Positions 24,735 to 35,600 of a stretch of 64,000 nucleotides of DNA are shown piece after piece (position 1 is the stretch's first letter; the number at the start of each line of letters is the position of its first letter). Below the pieces are notes generated by a model. That model was not told the origin of the DNA and searched no databases. It saw only the letters and a program-made list of their open reading frames with translations. Made by a program: the position numbers and the translations under genes. Source of the stretch: Sipunculus nudus (lineage: Eukaryota > Annelida > Sipuncula > Golfingiida > Sipunculidae); assembly GCA_026874595.1 (NCBI GenBank), contig CM049321.1, positions 6,438,979 through 6,502,978 of the forward strand, written 5' to 3'.

Positions 24735-24925
24735 TGACTGGACCAATCCGAGCAACGGACGTAACAGGTATCTGGCAACCGGGATTTGAGCAATCATTGA
24801 CACAACAAGGGTCTGGCAGCACGAGTCATTAACAATCATAGCAGCAAACACAACATATATCCTTCAACCCAGGATATAACCAATCATAGCAATACACGCA
24901 ACAGGGGTCTGGCAGCCGGAAAATT
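24735..24925. repeat. Degenerate minisatellite, about four units
   Basis: AACAxGxxTCTGGCAxCxxG alternates with CAATCATxGCA at a period of roughly 50-60 bp. TCTGGCA occurs near 24770, 24811 and 24910. Confidence 0.5.
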
Positions 24926-25556
24926 GAAGGAAACTGAATTATACGATAAGTTTGTATAATTGAGAGGGTATCCCACAACTTGTTGCAGCATAATTAATTT
25001 CACTGCAGTGCATTTCAGCAATGTCCGAGAGATCGACCCTACTTATTCTTAACGATTTCAAATAGGAAAACTAATATGCAAACTAGCCTCGCCAATTTAG
25101 TACGATAACTGACATTGAATATTACAAGTAATTTTTTAGAATAAAAATTAGAATTTTTTATTTACTTTCATCGTTAATTCACCACAAGAAATAAAGCTGT
25201 TTTCCGCAGCCTCCATTTAAAAGAGACGATAAATGAATGCATTCTTCGGATATTTCTTTCAAGTATTTTTTATATCTATTTTATACAAACGATTTTTCTC
25301 AATCTTAACGAGATCAATACAAAATAATAAAAGTATTAGGTAGAATTATGAGGAACACTTATTACATTTGTTTAATACATTTGATAAAAAAATGTACATA
25401 ATCTCCACTCATTTTGTTACTTTTTAATTGTTAGTCTGAATATAAATATTTTTGTTCCGGTCAATTATTAATTGTCATACACAAAATCTGTTCATGATGT
25501 TTCCTGGTTAATCTTAGCTGACATCGCAACTGTAAAGCTTTAATGAGGTGACACTG
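24926..25556. other. No gene seen
   Basis: Very AT-rich non-coding sequence. Confidence 0.35.
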
Positions 25557-25586
25557 TTTGATCAGGAATACACACAAGCTTAGTGA
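25557..25586. repeat. Dispersed repeat block shared with 23.68 kb
   Basis: Second copy of the GTTTGATCAGGAATACACAC block. Confidence 0.55.
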
Positions 25587-25687
25587 AAGATTTGTTTTTT
25601 TTTACATGTGCTGACTTTCCCGGCAGCAAATAAAAATCTATGCTAGGCTAGCCTCGTTCTTTGATTCTCACGATTCATGTATTAATC

Positions 25688-25814
25688 CAGAAGCGGATCC
25701 AGAGGGTAAGCGGACCCCCTTCCCCCGTTTCCGACAGGTGGTCCTTTTTTACGGTTTTTCATAGGTACTCAAGGCTTTGACACACCATTTTCCTCAATCC
25801 TGGATCCAACCCTG
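25688..25814. mobile_element. Short MITE-like element (GCGGATCCAG ends), decayed copy
   Basis: CAGAAGCGGATCCAGA on the left faces TCCTGGATCCAACCCTG on the right, an imperfect inverted repeat matching the ends of the 45.43-kb copy. Confidence 0.5.
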
Positions 25815-26320
25815 TAATCAGTTGTTTGATTTGCTTTAGAATGACACCTGCCAGGCCCTAGTGCCCTCAAACGGCGGCAAAAAATATTTAATTTGTCAAC
25901 TTTGCACATCTTGGGGTAACATTTACAGAGGCTCTCAAAACCCTTAAAAAATAGGGCCCTTAACATACATACTAATGGAAGCTGTATGCCTTAATTATCA
26001 TTGTTGTTAATACTCTATTTCAGTAGATTAATCGTTTTTAATCTTTGTTTTTTTATTTTTTTTTTTTTTTGGACTTTATTGATTACGGTAACAATTTAAG
26101 AATATGGATGTGATATGTATAAGTACAATTTATTTAATTCTTGTTCATTTCTTAAACAATTTTTTTCCTTTTTATGTTATTGTCAAACTGTTTAAAAATT
26201 CCAGCAATTTTCAGATATTCCTTTATCGCACTAGGGGACACCCCTCCTACTACCTGGACACGAACCTTGTAGATTCAGATTTCAAGCGCTGCCACAGAAC
26301 TTTTAATGAAGCATTCAAGT
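25815..26320. other. No gene seen
   Basis: AT-rich, ending at a G18-type homopolymer (about 26321-26339). Confidence 0.35.
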
Positions 26321-26345
26321 GGGGGGGGGGGGGGGGGGGTTAAAA

Positions 26346-27920
26346 AGGCCTCTAAGGACACACCTGGCATACTTTACTGTAATTTCAGGTCTGAAACGTG
26401 AATCTCCGCAGCGTAGCCGAAGAGGCATGGATAATTGCCACCACCAGTAATTATATGCTATATAGTAGAATGATACATGTCTTATTTTGTCTACTTATTA
26501 TTTATCATATTTTTAGGTAAAAATATCTATTTTGTCTTGCCAGTCTTCGTAGTTACCGGTACCCATTAAACATTTAATTAGCCTCATTTAACATATACTA
26601 TAATGCCTTTGCTTCAGTTTGGATCGGCAGCGAGACTTGTACGAGAGTTTGTACGGGATAGGCTGTGAATCCACATAGAGAAACATAATTGGGAGTCGCA
26701 GGGCCTATTTGATGGTTTGGCTAGCTATGGTGGTTAGCTGTGGCCATTATATCAGGTGGTATTTTAAAAAGCGTGGTTTGATATGTTAAGCAAAATACAT
26801 AAACATTAAAAATTGGTATCCAAATGTTTGTCATTGGCTAAATAGTGGGTCATTCTGGCTTCACAACATTTATGCCAGAAATGTGTGATTCAGAGGTACA
26901 GGTTGTGTGTTATGATATTAAAATTTAGGTACTGTTACGGAACCTAATAACAACAGATCACGTACTCGTGACGAGCATAAATTTGGTTATGGAGATAAAA
27001 AAAATCAGATTCTGTAACACTAGGTAGCGTGAAATGTCTAGGGAAATGAATAAAGAAGTCAGTGGTTCTTTGTTAACAAATAATTATAATTTATTCGAAA
27101 AGCAATCCTAACATTACAATACACTAAATAAATACAGTTACACAGTATAACAACAGTATAACAGTAAATCTATACAAGTATATAAATAAAGTGTACTGTA
27201 CCTGGATACCACCACTGTCACAGCGACAACAAGTCCTTTAAAACCTATAATTCAGATGTACAGTTCACATAAATCATCTTAGAGAATAACAGTCCAATTC
27301 AATCACAAAATCATTCTGTTGTAATCCAAAAGTGAAATTCTTGTAACAATCCCGAAAGCAAACTGGAGACAGGCCGCACTAAATCTGCATAGACTTCGTA
27401 GAATCCCAGACATTATTGCAATTATCGGATAGGTCACAAAACTGACTCACACTCTTCCGTGTCCGCAGAAACATTTCTCTTTCCTCTCCCTCTGGCTTTA
27501 AACACAGGCCTTTTCATCCGAAAATTCCAGAATTCCAGTCGAAAGAACCCAACAATACGTAATACACATGCCCAAAGAACATACTAGAATAAAGAACGCT
27601 GCTTTTCTATCCACGCCAGGGTCACACGTGGGCCGGCCCAGATCGCGTCTCCCATGACAACGGACAATGCTAGCGCTACACAGACACATGCAAGACTGCT
27701 ACACACAATAAAAGAGACACCTGTTAATAGATGAACTGTTACAGTACTCACTCGTTCAAAGGAGGTCAAAGTCTCATTATTTTAAAGATTTAATACAGAC
27801 ATAATTTAACAGTGATGTAAATGGAGTCATGGATATTTTGCTGTCTCCTATTGATAAAACAATGAACCACAACTGTCTTGAATGGCCTACCGTAGTTCTC
27901 AGAGGGCGCTGCGCTAGTAA
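26346..27920 (+). repeat. 0.7-kb tandem repeat, copy A (interrupted by solo LTR)
   Basis: 26346-26932 plus 27744-27920 align in order with 28147-28803: GGACACACCTGGCAT, TATTTTGTCTTGCC, GGTCAAA and GTAAAACAATGA-type blocks. The LTR insertion splits it. Confidence 0.7.
26933..27743 (-). mobile_element. Solo LTR of a Ty3/gypsy element with 4-bp target duplication
   Basis: The ends are TGTTACGG and CTGTTACA as read on the plus strand (the LTR itself reads TGTAACAG...CCGTAACA). Both sides are flanked by GTAC (26929-26932 and 27744-27747). The U5 end matches the LTR at 29301-30101 closely over about 150 bp, for example CTGACTTCTTTATTCATT and CCTAGACATTTCACGCT. No internal region is attached. Length is 811 bp. 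Confidence 0.85.
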
Positions 27921-28146
27921 ATTGAGTTAGTCAAACGTAGGGGTGGGGGGGGGGGGGGGGTAGCACGGTATGTCCTCCTCAATCAAAAACTGTGTAGGCT
28001 TGGGACATATCCTCCTATTTCAAAGCTTATTGCGTCACTCAATATGTTAACATATTAACATTGCAAATTGTTGCACTAAGGCGTAGCAGTAAGACGTACT
28101 AAGCTAATCGCACTCATTATAAAGTTAAAATACTTAGTACTTATGA

Positions 28147-28803
28147 TGTCCACTAAGGGCACATGTGGCATCGTTTCATAGTTACGCCGATTAGGCGTGA
28201 GGAACTGGCACACCAATAATTATAATCAGGTTATGACATTATAGATGTCCTATTTTACCATCAATCATATGTGTAGCGAACAAATATATTTTGTCTTGCC
28301 TATATGCTTAGTCACCAGGAGGACACATTAATCATACAGGGGTAAAGCCCTTGCTAGCGTTTCGACACGTCGCGAGACTTTATTCGGGTATGTGCAGGAC
28401 TGGTTTGTATCGACATGGACCAAAAGCATTGCGATTCGCAGGATCGATGTCACAGGGCATTAGGTTGGCAAGAGTTGGTTGTTAATCAGTATCTGAAACA
28501 AGTTTTGCTTAATCTGTGACCAGTATATGACATGGAATCCAAATGCTATTTTATGACTAATTGATTGGTCACAGCATTCATTCGGGAAATGTAGGAAAAA
28601 AGATACCGGTTAATATTACAATTTAGTTATTAAATCATTCCAAAGAGGTCAAAACTTCCAAATTTTAAGGATTCAATTAAGTTATACTTAAAAAGTGAAG
28701 TAATGGAAACCCTTGACCTATTGCTGTCCCCTAGATGTAAAACAATGAATTATAGCTGTTTTTAAAGTCCTCGCGTAGTTTTATAGAGGACGCTGAAATC
28801 GCC
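28147..28803 (+). repeat. 0.7-kb tandem repeat, copy B (uninterrupted)
   Basis: Second copy. It keeps the empty site equivalent to the solo LTR insertion, around TTAATATTACAATTTAG at about 28612-28628. Confidence 0.7.
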
Positions 28804-28867
28804 CCCTGAAAAAAAAAATAAATTGAAATATATTGGGATTAAATTTGAAATATTGAAAATGACCCCC

Positions 28868-29300
28868 GTTAGGACACACTTTGCATAAGGGTAGTTCAAG
28901 ACCGAAGAAATGCATATCCATACGCGGACGAAGAAGCACGCGGAATGTCCGGAGTGGCTAAAGTCAACTAAAATATAAATTTGTTTCCCTTGGATATTTT
29001 TCGTTAAAAAGCGACTTAAAAAAACAAAGACCACCACTAAACCGGATTTTGCAGCATTCTGTGTTCCTTTTGAGTGATAATTAAAAGAGATGGGTAGTTA
29101 TTTTCACAGTGTACTGTGTCACGCTTATGCGTTTGTGTTACTATTCATTTTCGTTAACTTTTACTACATATTTATAAGAGTGTACACCTTTATGGCAGCT
29201 GTAACCAATGCTAATCCACATAGTTTAAAAAAATATTTCTAGAGGATGCTTTTTGCTACTTTGCATCTATTATATATAGGTGCTTGCTGTGCATGTACTT
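28868..29300 (+). repeat. 0.7-kb tandem repeat, partial copy C
   Basis: GTTAGGACACACTTTGCATA and a following GCGGACGAAGAAGCACGCGG-like segment match the start of copy A. The similarity fades before the gypsy LTR at 29301. Confidence 0.45.
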
Positions 29301-30101
29301 TGTTACAGGTGCCCTTTTTATTGTGTGACACGGCCGTAACTCGTAACGTGCCGCATATTGCATTCTCGGTTTAATCCGTACTGGTTGAACTCTTGTTGTC
29401 ATGCTAGCTTGATGCTTTCTCAACTGGCCGGGGTCACGTGTGGACCCTGGTATGTAGAGACACAGCGATGTTTTTCTAGATGATTCTTGTAACGCGTGTT
29501 TACTGTATATTATGTAAGATCCTTTAGACTGTTCGAGAAGTGGAAAATTCTCGGCTTGGGGCAAAAAGTTTTAAGAAGGGGGCTGTGTTTTAGAGCCGAG
29601 AGAGAGAGGAGAGAAGCTTCCAGCGGACACAGACGTGTGTATTTAAGTTTGTGGGACCTGTCCGATTATCCAGTAATTTCAGGGATTCTACTATTACTAA
29701 CTCTTTACAATTTAGTGCTGCCTGCCTCAAGTTTACTTTCTGTATTGTTACAAGAGCTTTACGTTGAACTGTTATTCTCCAGGAGTATACATTTAAAGCA
29801 CTGTGGCGGTGATGGTATCCAGGTACTGTGCATTTTGTTTATTAGGCTGTGTGATTATATTGATTTGATGTTATACTGTTATTTTATTGTGTAATTGTAT
29901 TGATCTAGCTTACTGTAATGTTAGGGTTGTTTTAAGAATAAATTATAGGTGTTTGTTAACAAAAACCCACTGACTTCTTTATTCATTCCCCTAGACATTT
30001 CACGCTGCCTAGTGTTACAAAATCTGATTTTTTTTTTATTTCCATTACAAAATGTTTGTTCATCACGCATACGTGATCTGTATATATAAGGTTCCGTAAC
30101 A
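29301..30101 (+). mobile_element. 5' LTR of Ty3/gypsy retrotransposon
   Basis: The LTR begins TGTTACAG and ends CCGTAACA, 801 bp, in the same family as the solo LTR 1.6 kb upstream but in opposite orientation. A primer site follows six bases later. No matching 3' LTR is seen in the window, so a target duplication cannot be scored. Confidence 0.82.
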
Positions 30102-30107
30102 TAAAAT

Positions 30108-30125
30108 TGTGGGCTCGTCCGGGAT
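30108..30125 (+). other. Retroelement primer binding site, tRNA-Pro type
   Basis: TGTGGGCTCGTCCGGGAT differs at one of 18 bases from the well-known tRNA-Pro primer site TGGGGGCTCGTCCGGGAT. It lies six bases after the LTR end. Confidence 0.8.
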
Positions 30126-30269
30126 GCTTAATAGTTTTGAAAATTTATTAGGCCTTGACCTGGACACATTGTTTTATCATACTTTGTTTACAAGATTACA
30201 TATTGTTTACAGTACATTGTTTACAGGATTTATCTCAGTGGTTTTTTGTTATTGTTTTAACATCTTAAC

Positions 30270-31068
30270 ATGGCAGATTTCAAACCTGAGACATTTGTTG
30301 ACGATCCCGACCCTGATCAACTTGAACAGTTGATAAAGGAACAGTTGTTGCGTTTGGGACAACACTTAGGGCTAAGTGTGATAAAAGCTTTGAGAAAGCC
30401 TGATATCATTGCTAAAATCATGCAAGATCTAGTTAGCAAAGGTTTAATGGAAGAGATTGAAGTTGAAACATAAAAAAAATGACAACCTTGCTATGCAATT
30501 AAAATTTAAAAAGTTAGAAATGCAACACGAGCTAGCATTAAAACAGTTAGAGAGGGAAGAACAAGAAAGGATAGAAAGAGAAAGACTAGAAAAAAAAAAA
30601 GAAATTGAGTTAAACGACTGGAATCAGAAAGACTTAAACTAGAAAATAGTCAACGTGCTGCCCCAACTCACAGCTTTGATGTTACTAAACACATAAGACT
30701 TGTCCCACCTTTTCAAGAAAAAGAGGTTGATAAATATTTCTTACACTTTGAGAAGGTAGCTGAAAATTCAAGATGGCCTAAGGAAAATTGGACTATGCTG
30801 TTACAAAGTGTATTCACTGGAAAGACCAAAAAAAAATTATACAGAGCTTTCAGTAGAAGCCGCTGCTGACTAAGACCTGGTAAAACGGTTAATCCTAAAA
30901 GGTTATAAGTAAGTTCCGGAGGCTTACCACCAGAAATTCAGAAATTGGGAAAAGCGCAAAATCAGACCTACGTTGAATTTGCTAGGACAAAAGAGCAGTT
31001 ATTTGATCGCTGGTGTACTTCTAAAAATGTAATGAAAGATTCTGACAATTTGCGCCAGTTGATTTTGC
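30270..31068 (+). pseudogene. Decayed gag (SCAN-type) of the gypsy element
   Basis: The Met at 30270 opens an N-terminal helical stretch, followed after a frame change by a long Lys/Glu/Arg coiled coil (about 30490-30640). Next comes the SCAN-like gag core: PPFQEKEVDKYFLHFEKVAE (near 30700-30765), WTMLLQSVFTGK, and PEAYHQKFRNWEK (near 30918). Several stops and frameshifts occur. No zinc knuckle or protease follows, although relatives of this element carry both before integrase. Gag would form the particle core in an intact element; this copy cannot. Confidence 0.75.
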
Positions 31069-32021
31069 TTGAACAATTCAAGCAAACCTTCCGGTTTTGT
31101 TTCAAATACTACGCATAACATAGTACAAGAGCCCGGCTCTATTCATGTAAAAAAGGGGTACAACTCCTTTATTGACTCTGGTAAAGAGTTTGATGCTACG
31201 GAGGCCCATGTACCGTCTGAATCCAAAGAAGAATCCGTAGCTTGCTGGGTAAAAACCTCAGTTGATTCCTGCGAGAAATTTAATAAGGCAAGGTCCTTTC
31301 AAGACTCTTCTGAAGAGTATTCTCTGGATAAGGCTAAGTCCTTTAATGACTCTTGCGAGAGTATTTCAAATGAGGACAGGTCCTCTTATGACAAACAGAA
31401 GTTTGTTTCTGCTGAGAAAAGTTCCTCTGTTGACTCCCATGAGGAGTTTGATGATAAAAAGGATGTAGATTCCTTAGATACTCTGAAACAGAGTTTATGA
31501 CTGACACAGTCAATGTCAGTTCTTTGTTTAATGAAGTTGAAATAGTAGATTCCTCTCCTGACTCAGAAAAGCTGTCACTTGATCAGGACACTGACCCGGA
31601 AAGTCAGGAAATTCCTGGTCTGTATCCTTCATGTGTTATGACTAGATCTATGGCCAAGAAAAACACACATGGGGATAATAGTTCAGATAATAACACTCTG
31701 GGAGTCACTAGTGACCCGTCTAATGACTTGTCCGTACAGGATGCAGCATTCTCAAGGTCAGAACATATCGCGGAACAGCATAAGGACCCTGATTTTTCCT
31801 ATTTGTTTCCCAGGGCAGTTTCCAAAGATGAACTGTCACAGAACCCAGTTTGTTTCTATGTTAAAAATAAAGTGCTTATGCGTAAATGGCGACCACCTGA
31901 TGTAGGCGCTGATGATGAATGGGTCATCAAACATCAAACAGTAATGCCTAAGAGCTTTCGCAATGAAATTCTACGCATGGCACATGAGGCTCCTTTGTCT
32001 GGCCATTTAGGTATAAATTAA
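31069..32021 (+). pseudogene. Gypsy polyprotein segment: Ser/Asp/Glu-rich repeats and integrase zinc-finger start
   Basis: Two open frames overlap as ATGA (31497-31500), so the polyprotein changes frame there. The first (31069-31500) holds imperfect repeats of roughly 18-20 residues of the form DSxEEFxxxKxxS. The second contains CVMTRSMAKK, then CFYVKNKVLMRKWRP and MAHEAPLSGHLGIN, the usual approach to the HHCC zinc finger of Gmr1/SCAN-gypsy integrases. A protease DTG motif is not seen. Confidence 0.7.
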
Positions 32022-33000
32022 ACTCATCAGAAAGTTAGTACACACTTCTATTGGCTAACCTCAGGAAATATGTTGTACGATATTGTAAATCATGCCATAC
32101 ATGCCAGATTGTAGGCAAGCTCAATCAGATTCCTCCTAAGGCCCCAAATAGGCTTATTCGAGGAACCATTAGGTAGGAATATTGTTGACTGTGTTGGACC
32201 ATTGTCAAAAGCAAAATCTGGACATGAATACTTGCTAACAATTATGTGCGCATCTACCAGGTTACCTGAGACAATACCATTGCGCAAAATTAATGCCAAA
32301 AGTGTTGTCAAAGCTCTGACCAAGTTTATTACAACGTTTGGATTACCAAAATACGTCTAGTCTGACCAAGGGTCTAATTTTATGTCTGGCTTATTCCAGC
32401 AAGTTATGCTTGAGCTAGGTATGAAACAGTACAGCTCTTCGCCATAGCATCCTGACAGTCAGGGCGCCCTCGAGCGTTTTCACCAGACATTAAAAAAACA
32501 TGATGAGGACTTATTGCTGTGACACACAGAAAGACTGGGATGAAGAAATCCACCTATTGCTGTTTGCTGTCACAGAATCCTTTAAAGAGTACTGAGGTTT
32601 CACTCCATTTGAACTAGTTTTTGGACATGGACCGCGAACTGAACTACCATTGAAACTGCTTAAAGAAAAAACTTTTGTGTGAAAATCCTGATTCTCTCAG
32701 TTTACTCTTGTGTGTCTCAGACTTTCGCACTAAACAACACAATGCTTGTGAGATTGCAAAGTCAAATCTAAAATCTGCTCAAAGTAAAATATAAACAAAG
32801 TATGACAAGCACACTGTAAGTAGGACTTTTGATCCTGGTAAAAAGGTCTTTGCATTACCTCTTATCCCTGGCAGACCTCTGCAAGCTAGGTATTTTGGTC
32901 CTTACATTGTTGACAAGAAAGTCAGTGATTTAAATTACATACTGTTGACACCAAATAGACGTAAGAAGAAACAACTGTGCCATGTTACACGTTGAAACCA
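32022..33000 (+). pseudogene. Gypsy integrase, decayed
   Basis: Across several frames the integrase core is readable: NIVDCVGPL (Asp codon 32186), SDQGSNFMSGLFQQV (Asp 32363) and GALERFHQTLK (Glu 32472). The last two are 36 codons apart, fitting DDE spacing. HLLLFAV-like and PFELVFGH-like segments follow. At least six stops or frameshifts block translation. In an intact element it would insert the cDNA copy. Confidence 0.8.
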
Positions 33001-34213
33001 TATTATGACAAAAATAGCACATCAGATGTTGTACATTGTGTTACTGCTGTAAATTGTTTAAAAACTGACCCTGACCCAGTTAAAGTAGATATTGATTGTA
33101 AGTGTGATGTAGGCATTCAGTGAGGTACAGTACCATTAAAAGGATCAAACTGTCACACCTTACCGCACACCAACAACAAGACTTCAATAACCTGCTGCGG
33201 AATTATGAACATTTGTTTAGTGACATTCCAACGCGAACATATTGTGCCATGACGTCGATGTTGGCGAGGCAAGCGCAGTCAAGCAAAATCATTATAGACT
33301 TAATCCAGAAAAAGCAAAAGTATCTTCAGGATGAGATTCAATATTTGCTGGACAATGATTTTATTGAACCTAGTAACAGTAACTGGAGTTCACCATGTAT
33401 TCTTGTGCCCAAACCTGATGAAAGTTACCGTATGTGCACAGATTATCGAAAACTGAACTCTGTCACCAAGACTGACACGTTCCCAATTCCGAGGATCGAT
33501 GATTGTATTGATAGAGTCGGTAGCTCCAGATATGTTTCCAAGTTTGACAAGCTAGGTATTTTGGTCCTTACATTGTTGACAAGAAAGTCAGTGATTTAAA
33601 TTACATACTGTTGACACCAAATAGACGTAAGAAGAAACAACTGTGCCATGTTACACGTTGAAACCATATTATGACAAAAATAGCACATCAGATGTTGTAC
33701 ATTGTGTTACTGCTGTAAATTGTTTAAAAACTGACCCTGACCCAGTTAAAGTAGATATTGATTGTAAGTGTGATGTAGGCATTCAGTGAGGTACAGTACC
33801 AGTAAAAGGATCAAACTGTCACACCTTACCGCACACCAACAACAAGACTTCAATAACCTGCTGCGGAATTATGAACATTTGTTTAGTGACATTCCAACGC
33901 GAACATATTGTGCCATGACGTCGATGTTGGCGAGGCAAGCGCAGTCAAGCAAAATCATTATAGACTTAATCCAGAAAAAGCAAAAGTATCTTCAGGATGA
34001 GATTCAATATTTGCTGGACAATGATTTTATTGAACCTAGTAACAGTAACTGGAGTTCACCATGTATTCTTGTGCCCAAACCTGATGAAAGTTACCGTATG
34101 TGCACAGATTATCGAAAACTGAACTCTGTCACCAAGACTGACACGTTCCCAATTCCGAGGATCGATGATTGTACTGATAGAGTCGGTAGCTCCAGATATG
34201 TTTCCAAGTTTGA
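32882..34213 (+). repeat. 666-bp direct tandem duplication inside the retroelement
   Basis: 32882-33547 and 33548-34213 are almost identical. I noticed two base differences, near 33132/33798 (ATT versus AGT codons) and 33511/34177 (ATT versus ACT). The unit covers the integrase tail and the start of RT. The length is a multiple of three. Breakpoint homology is only about one base (C). Confidence 0.85.
33120..33599 (+). pseudogene. Gypsy RT 5' part, first copy (interrupted)
   Basis: Open frame with LTAHQQQDFNNLLRNYEHLF, YLLDNDFIEPSNSNWSSPCI, LVPKPDESYRMCTDYRKLNS and FPIPRIDDCID, the first RT motifs. It breaks at 33547, where the duplicated unit begins again. Confidence 0.8.
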
Positions 34214-34343
34214 CTTGCTAAAAGGATTCTGGCAAGTTCCGCTGACAGAACAAGTGACAGAAGTGTCCGCATTTGTGACGCCGCAAGGACTGTACCAATA
34301 TAAAGTTATGCCGGTTCGGTTCGTTCCGATTCCGCATTCCTGA
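33786..34343 (+). pseudogene. Gypsy RT 5' part, second copy (truncated before YxDD)
   Basis: Same RT motifs as the first copy, then KFDLLKGFWQVPLTEQ and FVTPQGLYQYKVMP, which is RT motif A and beyond. Homology stops near 34315, just before the expected FGMxNAP block, so the polymerase YxDD motif, RNase H and the 3' LTR are missing. Confidence 0.82.
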
Positions 34344-34399
34344 TATGATTCTTGACAAGTGATAGTGCTAAGTCGCAGACGGTATCTCTAACTGCTATC

Positions 34400-35600
34400 G
34401 CTTCGATCGTTCCCCAAAATAGGGACCTTCTACACTTATCTTCTCCGTAAGGAAACATCTTACTGACCCGTCAAACAACCGACACTCGACGTCGTATCCG
34501 GTAAAATGATCCGAAACCATATACGTTTAACGTATTCCTGCTGAAGTGCTACCTTGATCGCGTAACTCTTTGGCTGCCTTGCCGTTAACTAACTAAGAGC
34601 TACCGCCCTCTTCCAGAGCAGTCAGTCCTAATGACTCACCCTCTTTATCCGAATCAGGATTAACGGGACTAACGGTATCCGACTCGAATTTCGTATCAAC
34701 CGTTGACATCGACTCGGGCTTAGGTTTCGTTTTAGCCCCCGCAAATAATATTCGTTTTAGCTCCGCGCTGTTCAACAGCTGAGTGCAACGCTTGTGGGGT
34801 CGACCTTGGTCACAAGTCTGTTTACATCAACGAGCCTTATGCCCAAAACCATAACATATAAAGCAACGTAAGCCTCACGATGGCTTAGCTGATTGTTCCA
34901 CGTGATCCGCGATCTACATCATGTTTTTCTCTCGGCTGTATTACTTGCTGCCATGGTCGGGGAGCACTACTATGGGAAAACGCCGTATAACGGTGGGCCT
35001 CCATATAACTCTCGGTCATCTCCGCCATGCTATCTTTATCGCGACACTGTCTCTCTTTCAAGAACACAGAGAGATCCTTATGCAGCAGTTCAAATACTGT
35101 TCATGCTATCAGCAAGTCAACTAACAGGTTGAAGTCATCGCCTATACCCGCCATCTCGACCCAATGGTCAAGGTATCCACTAAGCCTAATCGCGATCTGA
35201 CTGGGAGTTTCGCCACGCTCTGACCAACTAGTACGAAACGTATTACGATAACCCTCCTCAGTCATTTGGTATCGCCTTTAAGGAGCTAATTTAGCTTTTC
35301 GTAGTCCATGGCGTGGCTAACTACCAACTGCGCGTAAGTATCAAGCGCCTTGCCGCGCAACAAATGACTTGAGTTGTACCATGCCCAGCTTTCACGAAAC
35401 GCGTCTAGTTCATCATGCTGCCCGTCAAACGGAGGGAGCTTGAGTTTCGGGAACAATCCCCTTCTCCTCGTCTCTTTACTGCATTCCTCGTCACCGCGGA
35501 ATGCTTATTTCAATTTTAGCATTTAACATCTAATGAGAGCTCTGAGCTTCATGTTCTTCACGTTCTACTCGCTTACGCTAAGCGTCTAAAGACGCCAAAC
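34400..35600 (-). pseudogene. Antisense gag fragment of a different gypsy element
   Basis: On the minus strand, 35470-35290 reads LFPKLKLPPFDGQHDELDAF and LLRGKALDTYAQLV. Around 35280-35130 is EEGYRNTFRTSWSERGETPS, and 35070-35000 has FLKERQCRDKDSMAEMTESY. A CCHC knuckle (C-x2-C-x4-H-x4-C, with an in-frame stop before the last Cys) lies at 34868-34824. The frame 34775-34593 is an acidic tail. This is a SCAN-type gag with several stops, opposite in orientation to the RT next to it. Confidence 0.75.

Noticed and set aside
27498-27769. Minus-strand frames with hydrophobic stretches as small membrane proteins
   Set aside because: They lie inside the solo LTR, and the related LTR at 29.3 kb does not keep them.
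29496-29894. 132-aa plus-strand frame
   Set aside because: It lies within the 5' LTR and is not conserved in the solo LTR.
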